NCBI RefSeq assembly: GCF_013072695.1 | Contig: NZ_LXUK01000005.1 | Span: 248,001 to 312,000, forward strand | Source of the DNA: Acinetobacter sp. Ac_5812 | GTDB lineage: Bacteria; Pseudomonadota; Gammaproteobacteria; Pseudomonadales; Moraxellaceae | Length of the DNA: 64,000 nt | Reading direction: 5' to 3' | In this document: piece by piece, positions 1 to 7,905 of the stretch | Layout: the number at the start of each line of letters is the position of its first letter | How positions within the stretch are numbered: position 1 is the stretch's first letter | Position numbers and translations under genes: made by a program | Notes under the pieces: model-generated | Seen by the model: the letters and a program-made list of their open reading frames with translations, nothing else | Database searches by the model: none | What the model was told of the DNA's origin: nothing

Positions 1-1
1 C

Positions 2-634
2 GGTAATCTGGAAGCAAGTATTTTGCTTGCAACAGGGGAAAGCCGTGGAATTGAAGATGACAAACGTGGTGGAGTGAATACTGCAGGGCGTGGCTTAGGG
101 GATGCATGGTCTGCATCACTCAGTTATAGCCATCCTGTATTTTTGGTTGGGGTTGGTTATGACAAAGCCATTCCAAGTGATTTCTTGGGGCATGGTTTAT
201 TGAACGCAGCACAGACTGAAACGCAAGTGGATGAAGTATTTGCTGCAGCGAATACGGTACGTGTGATTGGTCGTTTAACACCAATTGAAGGCCTAGCGCT
301 GAAAACGCTTTATCAAACTTCAAAGGTCGCTGATAAAAAAGGGAATGATGACGCTGCAATCAATATTGATGATTCACAAGGCTGGCTCATTGGTGCGGAA
401 TACAAATTACCGAATCAGTCAAAATGGATGTTGAAAGCACAATATAGTCAAAACAGTACCAGCTTTAAAAGCAATGAGGCTGATTTCGATGCCAAGCAAT
501 TATTGCTTGGGACAGACTATTCATTTAACAAACAAGTGAAAGTCTATGGTTATGCTGGGTACTCAACATTCGAGCAAGCAAGTGCCAAAGACAAGCAACC
601 GATTGCGGGGACTGGGCTAGAATTTAAGTTCTAA
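2..634 (+). CDS. Porin, C-terminal part (cut by window edge)
   Basis: Outer-membrane beta-barrel porin whose 5' end lies before the window; the frame is open from base 2, and the internal TTG at 23 is not a real start. The protein ends in GLEFKF, a typical terminal aromatic beta-strand signature for BAM-dependent insertion. It is a clear paralogue of the complete porin at 19724-20830: both share blocks such as GRGLGDAWSAS, GYDKAIPS, FAAANTVR, NIDD-QGWL and FNKQVK-YGYAGY. The family is the general Gram-negative porin type for diffusion of small solutes; the substrate is unknown. No convincing terminator hairpin is visible after it. Confidence 0.85.
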   Translation, partial: GNLEASILLATGESRGIEDDKRGGVNTAGRGLGDAWSASLSYSHPVFLVGVGYDKAIPSDFLGHGLLNAAQTETQVDEVFAAANTVRVIGRLTPIEGLALKTLYQTSKVADKKGNDDAAINIDDSQGWLIGAEYKLPNQSKWMLKAQYSQNSTSFKSNEADFDAKQLLLGTDYSFNKQVKVYGYAGYSTFEQASAKDKQPIAGTGLEFKF

Positions 635-847
635 ATTTCAGTGAATTAACGTCAATAAATAGGATAAATTTGTCCTATTTATTGATGATTTTATTTGAAT
701 TATTCTACTCAGTGATTAAACAATGCTTGACTTAATTCCTTTTGGAATATGTGAATAATAAAGTATAAAAATTATTAATAATTTCTTCATTATTATCCTG
801 TATATTGAGCGCATTGATCTTCATGGATAGTGTGGATAGAAAAGGAA

Positions 848-1408
848 ATGATTTTTAAAGATTTAAATATCTCTTTGTTTAATAGTATAAATTCTTTTGC
901 AAAGGAGCATACCGCATTAGACAAGGCCGCAATTTTTTTAGCGGAGGATTTAAATACGGTACTGATCAGTTTTCTGGTATTTTTATTGGTTATCCAATGG
1001 AAAACATATCATCTTTTATTTGCCAAAACTTTAGTGATTGTGCTGTTTTCTTTACTGCTCAGTGACATCATTGAATTCTTTTATCATCATCCTCGCCCAT
1101 TTCAAATCGACTTAGGTCATAAGTTAATTGGCCATGGTTCAACTTCATCCTTCCCAAGTCAACATACCATCACGGTTGTGATCATTGGATTTTCTTATTG
1201 GATGGCCGGTTTTAAAAAGATTGGTGTAATTGGGTTATTGTGTGCTGTGATCGTCGGCCTATCGAGAGTTTTTGTTGGTGTTCACTTCCCATTTGATGTG
1301 ATTGGTTCTTTTGTGATTGGTTTTATGCTAGTGGTATCAGTCAATTATGCACTGAAAGAGTTGGCAATTAGAATTAGACGTATAAAGCCAGTTCAATTGA
1401 TTGATTGA
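848..1408 (+). CDS. PAP2-family phosphatase, BcrC/undecaprenyl-pyrophosphatase-like
   Basis: Small integral membrane phosphatase of the PAP2 superfamily, about 186 residues with several hydrophobic segments. Conserved motifs are visible in order: HHPRPF, then SFPSQHT, then SRVFVGVHFPFDV, which carry the catalytic histidines. The lysine that opens the classical first motif appears to be glutamate (EFFYHHPRP). The likely role is dephosphorylation of undecaprenyl pyrophosphate or a related lipid phosphate at the periplasmic face. The ATG at 848 gives a start resembling BcrC-like proteins, but the AGGA before it is very close; the in-frame GTG at 830 is an alternative. A strong hairpin follows at 1433-1459. 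Confidence 0.8.
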   Translation: MIFKDLNISLFNSINSFAKEHTALDKAAIFLAEDLNTVLISFLVFLLVIQWKTYHLLFAKTLVIVLFSLLLSDIIEFFYHHPRPFQIDLGHKLIGHGSTSSFPSQHTITVVIIGFSYWMAGFKKIGVIGLLCAVIVGLSRVFVGVHFPFDVIGSFVIGFMLVVSVNYALKELAIRIRRIKPVQLID

Positions 1409-1432
1409 TATCTGGCCTGAATGAATTTTTAA

Positions 1433-1459
1433 AAAAAACGGAGCATTGCTCCGTTTTTT
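1433..1459. terminator. Bidirectional rho-independent terminator
   Basis: A-tract, stem ACGGAGC / GCTCCGT with loop ATT, then T-tract. It sits between the convergent PAP2 gene and the HmuY-like gene and works in either direction. Confidence 0.85.
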
Positions 1460-1464
1460 ATGGC

Positions 1465-2709
1465 TTATTTGGCCGGTTGGATATCTAGCTCAAAAGTCCA
1501 TGTGGTTGCACTTGAAGCATTACTTGGATCTGCATATTTGACATCTTTCAGATGTAGACGTGCATAGCTATTGCCTGTATTACCACGAATAAGAGATGCG
1601 GCTTCAGGATTTGCTTTAAGCATATGCGCTTTTAAACCAACTGGTGCAGCTAAGGTATCACTTGAATAGTAATTATACCAGCCATAGTTAAGTGGTTCTC
1701 TACCGTATGCGCCTTTATAGGCTGGATTGAGTAATGACTTAACACCATTATTCGTCCAACTATTTACTTGTTTTACTGTTGTTGGTACTTCTTTAAGTTC
1801 AGCTAAAGTATCTACAAAAACCGTGGCTGATTTAAATTTATTGATAATCGGTTTACTATCTGCATCATAAAAACCAGTAGGCTGTAAACCAATAGTACTG
1901 CCAATATTTGTATTGGTTTGGACATTATAGCGATTGAAAGCAACTTGCCATGAATTCGTTGCGGCATTTGTTGCAACACCTGATTTTAGATCTAAATAGG
2001 CCCAACCATTTGTTGCATCAACATTCTCAATGGTTTTAACAACATCTGGGTATCGTGTATCGATATAGCGAATACTGATATAACCTGATGCACCTGATTG
2101 ATTATAATAATTATAAATTTGTACGGCATATACAGGTTTATCTTCTGTGCCTATTGTAGCTTTATTGCTCGTATCTGTGGTAACAAAATAGATTTTAAAA
2201 TTTGGTGACATACGATGATCGCCAAACAAATTATATTCTAAAAAGCTATAACCTGTTGTTGCGGTAAATCCATTGCTATATGCATCTTGAGACCATGCCG
2301 ATGCAGGAATCGCATCATTTCCTTGTTTATTTGCATCAATTAGCTTGGATAAGTTAGCCCACGTTGCATCAAATGGTGAATAAAGAACAGCTGCTTTACC
2401 ATTCCCACTTGCACCCCCATTACTCGAAAAAGTTGGTGTGCCACGATTCATTACTGCTTTGATATCCCAATCCGTACCAGAGCAGTTAACTGCTTGTTGA
2501 AGATCAATATCATAGCATTGGGCTTCAGTAGTATTTCCTTGAAAAGACCATTCTTTAGCTTTGACTGTAAAGAGATCTGTCTGTGTTGTAGGGGGATTGG
2601 TTGAGCCACCATTATTTGAAGATGAGCCATCACTTCCACCACCACAGGCGATGAGCAGGGTACTTAAAGTACTTAGGGCAAATAATTTAGCTAAATTTAA
2701 ATGTGACAT
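1465..2709 (-). CDS. HmuY-like heme/iron-complex-binding lipoprotein
   Basis: Predicted outer-membrane lipoprotein of 414 residues. The signal peptide ends in a lipobox (LLIAC, Cys22), followed by a Gly/Ser/Asn-rich linker. The body has HmuY-type features: two W-Y-x-D-L then W-D/Q-V/I segments (around 53-85 and 235-260) and a GWYNYY segment near the C-terminus preceding a stretch that resembles the HmuY tail. In HmuY of Porphyromonas such proteins capture heme for a partner TonB receptor. The gene directly follows the TonB receptor on the same strand (21 bp gap), so the two probably form an iron-regulated operon. The ligand is an inference; family assignment is by motif memory. Confidence 0.7.
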   Translation of the reverse strand: MSHLNLAKLFALSTLSTLLIACGGGSDGSSSNNGGSTNPPTTQTDLFTVKAKEWSFQGNTTEAQCYDIDLQQAVNCSGTDWDIKAVMNRGTPTFSSNGGASGNGKAAVLYSPFDATWANLSKLIDANKQGNDAIPASAWSQDAYSNGFTATTGYSFLEYNLFGDHRMSPNFKIYFVTTDTSNKATIGTEDKPVYAVQIYNYYNQSGASGYISIRYIDTRYPDVVKTIENVDATNGWAYLDLKSGVATNAATNSWQVAFNRYNVQTNTNIGSTIGLQPTGFYDADSKPIINKFKSATVFVDTLAELKEVPTTVKQVNSWTNNGVKSLLNPAYKGAYGREPLNYGWYNYYSSDTLAAPVGLKAHMLKANPEAASLIRGNTGNSYARLHLKDVKYADPSNASSATTWTFELDIQPAK

Positions 2710-2730
2710 TATTGAGTGATCCTTTAAAGA

Positions 2731-4767
2731 TTATTTCAGATTGCTATTCCAGTTAAAGCGCAGCCCCATGTAGGTATATCGTCCTGCAATCGGTCGGTAA
2801 TCTACTGCGCTAGAGAAATTACGTTGTTCATTGAACATATTGTCGATGCCTGCGAAAGCACTGATATATTTGTTGATGCGATAATCAACTTGTGAGTCAA
2901 AAGTGATCCAGCTCGGTGATTGCATTTGGTTAGCACTGTCCCCGTATTCATCGCTTTGGTAACGACTACGTAGGGTCAGGTCTAGCTGATCATTCAAGGC
3001 ATAATCAGCCCCTAAACGTGCGATATGTTTTGGGCGTCGTGTTAGAAGTGTATTTGTGGTTTTATCTTTGGCTTCGGTATAGGTATAGGCACCATTGAGC
3101 GAAAGATAGGGTGTCAGATTCCATTTAACTGAACTTTCAAAGCCTTTGGTTTCAGCCTTGGCAACGTTGCTATAGCTATATTGAGTAATACCATTCAGTG
3201 TTGTGGCATTGTCAAAGTCTGTTTGAATGAGGTCTTGAACATCATTCCAGAACAGGTTGAAGTCGGCATTCCAGCGATCATTTTGAACCAGGCTTAATCC
3301 CAGTTGATAGCTATCCGATGACTCTGGTTTTAGATTCGGATTACCAATCACGATATAGCCTAAGTGACTATGATCAAAAGAATAAAAACGTTCTTTGAGA
3401 TTAGGAACACGGTAGCCCTGACCATAGCTTAAGCGTAGATCTGCCAAGAGATCATTTTGCTCGTAAAAGCGGTATTTAGTGCTGAGTTTAAAGGCATTGT
3501 GGTCACCAAAATCATCATCATTTTGGAAACGCCAACCCATGACCACATCAAGATTTGTGGCTAAATTAAAATCATTCTGCACATAGAATTCATGGCGATC
3601 ACGTTTAACACTGCCACCCTGCATCTCAAATTTACCATTGTTGCTCTGCTCTAGTTTTTCTTCATGCCAGTCATAGCCCAACTGCCAGTTTTGCTTATGC
3701 CATTTAGGGAATGTGAGTTGTGAGCTGAAATGATTATTTTCTTGTTTTGAGTTTCTCAATGCAGATAGATAACCATCTAAAGTTTGAGTAGAAGTAGAGT
3801 CATAAGTTTCATGGACTGCTTTTAGATCAACTTTGGCTGTATCCAAGAGATTGAATTGAGATCCTGCGCTAAAGCGTTGACGTTCAATATCTTCAATTTT
3901 GTATTGTTTTAAATAAAAAGGTGGAACAAAATTTAAGCTGCGTTGATGATCTTTTTCTTTATATTCATTGAAATCTGCCCAAAGCATAAATTGCTCTGAG
4001 GGTTGCCATGCACCATAAACCGCATATTGTTGGCGTTTCTGTTCATCACCTTGTTGTGCATAGTTCTCAGGTTCTACTGCAAATCCATCATTACTGAATT
4101 GATCTGCAATAATTCGGCCTTTCAAGTTTGCATTTGCGGCTTCAATACTGATTTTCTGATGGTGATTGTTGATGGACGTGCTTTTTCCATCCGCATTTTG
4201 TTTGCCATATGAGCCAATATCGATTTGTCCTGTAATCGAGACACCCTCTTGAACTTTCTTGGTAATGATATTAATCACACCACCCATCGCAGATGAACCA
4301 TATTGTGCAGATGCAGCGCCTTTAATCACTTCAATATGTTCAATGCCACCAATTAAATATTGATCCAAATCAACAGTAGAACTGGTGCTGGCAGCAAGCG
4401 GTAAGCCATCAATCAAAATCAGCACTTGGTCACTACTTAGGCCTTGTAGTGAAATTTCATAGCCTGATTTGCCATGAATTTCTCTGAGCAGAATCCCTGG
4501 GATGTTTTCCAAAGCATCTTTTAAGGTTAAAGCATTGGTTCGTTTCAGTTCATCTTCACTGATAATTTCAGTTCGGATAGGACTATCGATTAATTTTTTT
4601 TCTGAACGTGTTCCTGTTACCACGATGGTATCAAGCAGATGAAGTGGTGCTTTTGCATTTAAATCAGTTGTTTGCTCGATTGCATAAGCTGATGGAGAAA
4701 TTAAACCTGCTGCTAAAAGAGAAGCAAATAAAAAATTAGGTTTAGACGAAAATTGAGGAGACAGCAT
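2731..4767 (-). CDS. TonB-dependent outer-membrane receptor
   Basis: About 678 residues. A signal peptide ending in SPSAYA is followed by a TonB-box-like segment (DTIVVTGTRS), a plug domain (LKDALENIPGILLRE, QVLILIDGLPL, GAASAQYGSSAMGGVINIITKK) and a 22-strand-type barrel ending near GLRFNWNSNLK. It imports a ligand, probably heme or an iron chelate, given the HmuY-like gene downstream and the Fur-box-like site upstream. The reading frame extends to a TTG at 4788; the ATG at 4767 gives a cleaner signal peptide and is preferred, though neither start has a strong ribosome binding site. Confidence 0.88.
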   Translation of the reverse strand: MLSPQFSSKPNFLFASLLAAGLISPSAYAIEQTTDLNAKAPLHLLDTIVVTGTRSEKKLIDSPIRTEIISEDELKRTNALTLKDALENIPGILLREIHGKSGYEISLQGLSSDQVLILIDGLPLAASTSSTVDLDQYLIGGIEHIEVIKGAASAQYGSSAMGGVINIITKKVQEGVSITGQIDIGSYGKQNADGKSTSINNHHQKISIEAANANLKGRIIADQFSNDGFAVEPENYAQQGDEQKRQQYAVYGAWQPSEQFMLWADFNEYKEKDHQRSLNFVPPFYLKQYKIEDIERQRFSAGSQFNLLDTAKVDLKAVHETYDSTSTQTLDGYLSALRNSKQENNHFSSQLTFPKWHKQNWQLGYDWHEEKLEQSNNGKFEMQGGSVKRDRHEFYVQNDFNLATNLDVVMGWRFQNDDDFGDHNAFKLSTKYRFYEQNDLLADLRLSYGQGYRVPNLKERFYSFDHSHLGYIVIGNPNLKPESSDSYQLGLSLVQNDRWNADFNLFWNDVQDLIQTDFDNATTLNGITQYSYSNVAKAETKGFESSVKWNLTPYLSLNGAYTYTEAKDKTTNTLLTRRPKHIARLGADYALNDQLDLTLRSRYQSDEYGDSANQMQSPSWITFDSQVDYRINKYISAFAGIDNMFNEQRNFSSAVDYRPIAGRYTYMGLRFNWNSNLK

Positions 4768-4806
4768 ATTCACAATAGTTGATCGCAATGAAAATTATTC
4801 CATAAT

Positions 4807-4825
4807 ATAAATGGTAATCATTCTC
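4807..4825. promoter_or_regulatory. Fur-box-like operator
   Basis: A 19-bp stretch centred on GGTAATCATT matches the classical Fur consensus (GATAATGATAATCATTATC) at 14 of 19 positions by hand alignment. It lies 40 bp upstream of the TonB receptor start and 115 bp upstream of the divergent DUF6607-like gene, so it could control both. Confidence 0.7.
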
Positions 4826-4939
4826 ACAATAATTTACAATGCCTTACAGGTTTATTTCAAAAAGATACATACAACTGGAGTTTGAAAAGTTGTTTTATCT
4901 ATTTGAATCAGTAATTTAGTGTTGAATTGAGATTTTTTT

Positions 4940-5926
4940 ATGAAACTTAAGCTGTCTTATGTTTTGGTTACGGCATTTGTTATGGGGATGACAAGTGTAA
5001 ATGCTGCACAACAGCCAATAAAATTAGCTGAGGCATTACAGCAGCAATCTTTACATGAGGATTTGACACAAGAACAGGCCCGCCAAGCGATTTTAAAAAT
5101 GGCTGGGGAATACAAAGTCGATTTCCGTTTTGAAGAGCTCTATTCACTCAAACAAGGTTATGAACTCAAAGATGATGATTTATCCAGTGGCCATGAAACC
5201 GTTATTGTCATAGAAAATACACCGAACAAAGTGTCATTACAGCATATCTTGGTTGCGGGTGGGCAAGTGGTGAAACACTGGCGTCAAGATTGGGAATATG
5301 AACCTACTAAAATGTGGAGCTATATTGGTGACTATCGCTGGAAAAGCATTGATCTAAAAAAAGCTGAAAGCAATGGTAAATGGCTACAAACCGTATGGCA
5401 AGTTGATGATTCACCCCGTTATGCTGGTTTAGGCAAATGGAGCAAAGACAACGGTGTTGTTGAATGGGTATCCAATGAAACTTATCGCCCATTGCCACGC
5501 CGTGAACATACGACGCGTAATGATTATGACGTGATTATAGGGATCAATCGACATGCACTCACAGCGACAGGTTGGGTACATGAGCAAGATAATATTAAAT
5601 TTGATAGCAAAACCAATACCGCACTGGCTCGTGAACTCGGTGTTAACCAGTACAATAAAGTTGAAGGCTATGATTTCAAAGCGGCTTATGATTATTGGAA
5701 GACCAATGCAGCGTATTGGAGTGCGGTCAGAGGGGCATGGAATAATGCATTTAACCAGAATCAAATTGTGGCGTTAAAATTTGCAGCGAAAAATGAGAAG
5801 TCTCATTTTAGCTATTTTAATGATCAAGCTGAGTCTGTTGCAGGGAAAGCAGTCAAAGCAGAACAACTTCAATCACAAGCAAAAACTTTGCTAAACCAGC
5901 AACTGATTGAAGGCAAAATCCAGTAA
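4940..5926 (+). CDS. Secreted DUF6607-like protein
   Basis: Periplasmic or secreted protein of 328 residues with a signal peptide (hydrophobic 5-20, cleavage near NA-AQQ at 22-23). It is rich in Trp and Tyr, with segments such as HWRQDWEYEP, YRPLPRREHTTRNDYD and TGWVHEQDN. I recall it as DUF6607, a family of unknown function found beside TonB receptor / HmuY-type genes; that name is from memory. It is divergent from the TonB receptor across the Fur-like site, suggesting iron-responsive expression and a role in handling the same ligand. Confidence 0.65.
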   Translation: MKLKLSYVLVTAFVMGMTSVNAAQQPIKLAEALQQQSLHEDLTQEQARQAILKMAGEYKVDFRFEELYSLKQGYELKDDDLSSGHETVIVIENTPNKVSLQHILVAGGQVVKHWRQDWEYEPTKMWSYIGDYRWKSIDLKKAESNGKWLQTVWQVDDSPRYAGLGKWSKDNGVVEWVSNETYRPLPRREHTTRNDYDVIIGINRHALTATGWVHEQDNIKFDSKTNTALARELGVNQYNKVEGYDFKAAYDYWKTNAAYWSAVRGAWNNAFNQNQIVALKFAAKNEKSHFSYFNDQAESVAGKAVKAEQLQSQAKTLLNQQLIEGKIQ

Positions 5927-5938
5927 CTGTCGACGAAA

Positions 5939-5972
5939 ATAAAAAGCTCATCTATATGGGCTTTTTATTTTT
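5939..5972 (+). terminator. Probable terminator
   Basis: Imperfect hairpin AAAAAGC-TC ... GGGCTTTTT followed by T-rich sequence, just after the DUF6607-like gene. The stem is weaker than others in the window. Confidence 0.5.
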
Positions 5973-6087
5973 CCGCAGATTTATATAGAATTTATTCGGT
6001 ACAGCAATAAATTTACGCACTGTTTACGTTACTTCTATTGGGGTCTCAACTAAGCTGAATTTATCCATATAACTTGAGCTTTCAGCT

Positions 6088-7500
6088 ATGAGTGCTGTAC
6101 TTGTTGAGATCAATCATCCTTCTGCACTTAAAAAGTATCTTGATACCGCAATGCAGAAACATGATGTTGATGTACATACGATAAAGAATTTATTTATAGA
6201 AGAAGTCGAAACCTATTTAAAACACTATCCACAAACCCAACACGTCGATATTTATCTATGTGACTTAAATGGGCATTTACGCGGTAAACGTATTGATGTC
6301 GGTTGCCTCAAAAATCTGAGTAAAGGTTGTTATTTTCCATTGTCGATTTATGCCATGAGTCTGGATGGCAAAGTGATTGAAGAGACAGGACTTGGAAAAT
6401 ATATCGGAGAACCTGATCATTTATGTGAACCTATTTTAGGGACATTGAAACCACATGCACTTGAGCCAGAAACAACAGCTCAGCTACTGCTCAGCATGAA
6501 GGATGATCATCAGCAAGATTGCGTATTTGAACCTCGCAATATGTTGAAAAGAATCCTCTCTCAACTTCATGATAAAAGTTACTTTCCTTGTATTGCTGCC
6601 GAAGTCGAGTTCTATCTACACCCTTTAAGTGAGGCTGATGAAATTGAAGAAACGATGAGCCAATGTTTTGATATTAATACCTCCGATCATTACCAAAATA
6701 TTCTAAATGAGATCGAAGCAGTCGCAAAACGACAGCGCATTCAAATTACAGGAATCGTTTCTGAATCATCTTCAGGTCAGTATGAGATTAATCTGCAACA
6801 TACAACGGATCTCTTGACCTTATGTGACCAGATTATGTTGCTGAAAAGAAGCATTAAGCAGATTGCGAATAAACATGGACTACGTGCAAACTTTCTTGCC
6901 AAGCCTGATATGCATAAGGCGGGGAGTGGTATGCACTTTCATATGAGTCTTTTAGATCAAAAGCAGCAGAATCTTTTTAGTTCGGCGCAAGAAAAAATCT
7001 CTGATAATTTATTAAAGGCGGTGAGTGGATTACTGTTATTGATGCCTGATTCAATGGCGATTTTAGCGCCTAATCTGAACTCTTTTAGACGTTTTAAACT
7101 TGGCAATCATGTGCCACTCGAAGCCAATTGGGGACTCAATAATCGTAATGTGGCGATTCGAATTCCATGTTCAGATCAAGAAAATCAGCGACTGGAATAC
7201 CGCGTGGCAGGAGCAGATTGTAATCCTTATTTGGCTGTCGCTACTATTTTGATAGGCACATTGCATGGTCTAACACATGGATTAGATATTCCAAAGCAAG
7301 CGCATCAGTTAAAACTGAAAAGTGAGCATGTGTTCTTGCCGACTGAGCAAATGCAAGCACTGAGCTTATTGAAAGGCAATACATGTTTAACAGAATATCT
7401 AGGCAAAGCCTTTGTTGATCTTTGGTGCACGGTGAAACAGGCAGAGTGCCAAAGTGTCTATAGCCAAATTACTGCCATCGAAAAGAATTGGGATATTTAA
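6088..7500 (+). CDS. Glutamine-synthetase-family ligase, PuuA-like
   Basis: ATP-dependent ligase of the glutamine synthetase superfamily, 470 residues. It resembles E. coli gamma-glutamylputrescine synthetase PuuA in length and in motif run: YLKHYPQTQHVD, DLNGHLRGKRI, KGCYFPLSIYAM, EVEFYLHP, GQYEINLQHT, AGSGMHFHMSL, LNSFRRFK and EYRVAGADCNPYLAVA. These cover the metal and ATP sites of the fold. The likely reaction is gamma-glutamylation of putrescine or another amine. No other puu genes are adjacent, so the substrate is not fixed by context. The ribosome binding site before 6088 is weak. Confidence 0.8.
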   Translation: MSAVLVEINHPSALKKYLDTAMQKHDVDVHTIKNLFIEEVETYLKHYPQTQHVDIYLCDLNGHLRGKRIDVGCLKNLSKGCYFPLSIYAMSLDGKVIEETGLGKYIGEPDHLCEPILGTLKPHALEPETTAQLLLSMKDDHQQDCVFEPRNMLKRILSQLHDKSYFPCIAAEVEFYLHPLSEADEIEETMSQCFDINTSDHYQNILNEIEAVAKRQRIQITGIVSESSSGQYEINLQHTTDLLTLCDQIMLLKRSIKQIANKHGLRANFLAKPDMHKAGSGMHFHMSLLDQKQQNLFSSAQEKISDNLLKAVSGLLLLMPDSMAILAPNLNSFRRFKLGNHVPLEANWGLNNRNVAIRIPCSDQENQRLEYRVAGADCNPYLAVATILIGTLHGLTHGLDIPKQAHQLKLKSEHVFLPTEQMQALSLLKGNTCLTEYLGKAFVDLWCTVKQAECQSVYSQITAIEKNWDI

Positions 7501-7545
7501 CAGCTCGATGTGCTGCTGCAATATAACTAAAATGCTGATGGGTTA

Positions 7546-7618
7546 TGCGCTCAGCGGGACTCGAACCCACGTCGGTCGCTTAGGAGGCAACTGCTCTATC
7601 CAGTTAAGCTATAAGCGC
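7546..7618 (-). tRNA. tRNA-Arg (anticodon CCT)
   Basis: Read on the minus strand, the sequence folds into a full cloverleaf: acceptor GCGCTTA / TGAGCGC, D arm GCTTAACTGGATAGAGC, anticodon stem GTTGC / GCGAC with loop CTCCTAA (anticodon CCT, reading AGG), variable CGAC, and T arm with TTCGAGT loop. The discriminator is A and CCA is not encoded. It is convergent with the PuuA-like gene. A direct-repeat-bounded insert begins 40 bp upstream of its 5' end. Confidence 0.95.
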
Positions 7619-7639
7619 ATAATTTTATGATTATAAACA

Positions 7640-7669
7640 AAAAAGTGATTGCAGAAGCAATCACTTTTT
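7640..7669. terminator. Strong hairpin terminator beside tRNA-Arg
   Basis: Stem of 13 bp (AAAAAGTGATTGC / GCAATCACTTTTT) with an AGAA loop and T-tract in both directions. Its 3' arm overlaps the left 25-bp direct repeat (7659-7683). It may originally have ended the amino-acid permease transcript before the glycan-enzyme insert separated them (inference). Confidence 0.8.
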
Positions 7670-7683
7670 AATGAAACCGATCA
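7659..7683 (+). repeat. Left copy of 25-bp perfect direct repeat
   Basis: Begins AATCACTTTTTAATG and is identical over 25 bp to 10224-10248. The pair brackets the AT-rich single-gene segment. The flanking bases differ at both ends. Confidence 0.9.
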
Positions 7684-7905
7684 GTTGCAAGTTTTAACAA
7701 TTATTGTTATTTGCTATAGCTATATAGGAAGTAAAACAGAAATTGATTCATAGAGCATTGAAATCTTACATTGATATGATAAAAAAAGTATAATTTTAAC
7801 CATCAATGAGTTATCAATATAAGAATATAAATAGTATTTTTCTTTAAAGTTAAAATTTAAATGAATATATTACTAATATTTTTAAATTTAAAATAATTTT
7901 ACAAT

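Noticed and set aside
7546-7618. tRNA-Arg as the attachment site of an integrated island
   Set aside because: The 25-bp direct repeats do not overlap the tRNA, and there is no integrase; only proximity links them.
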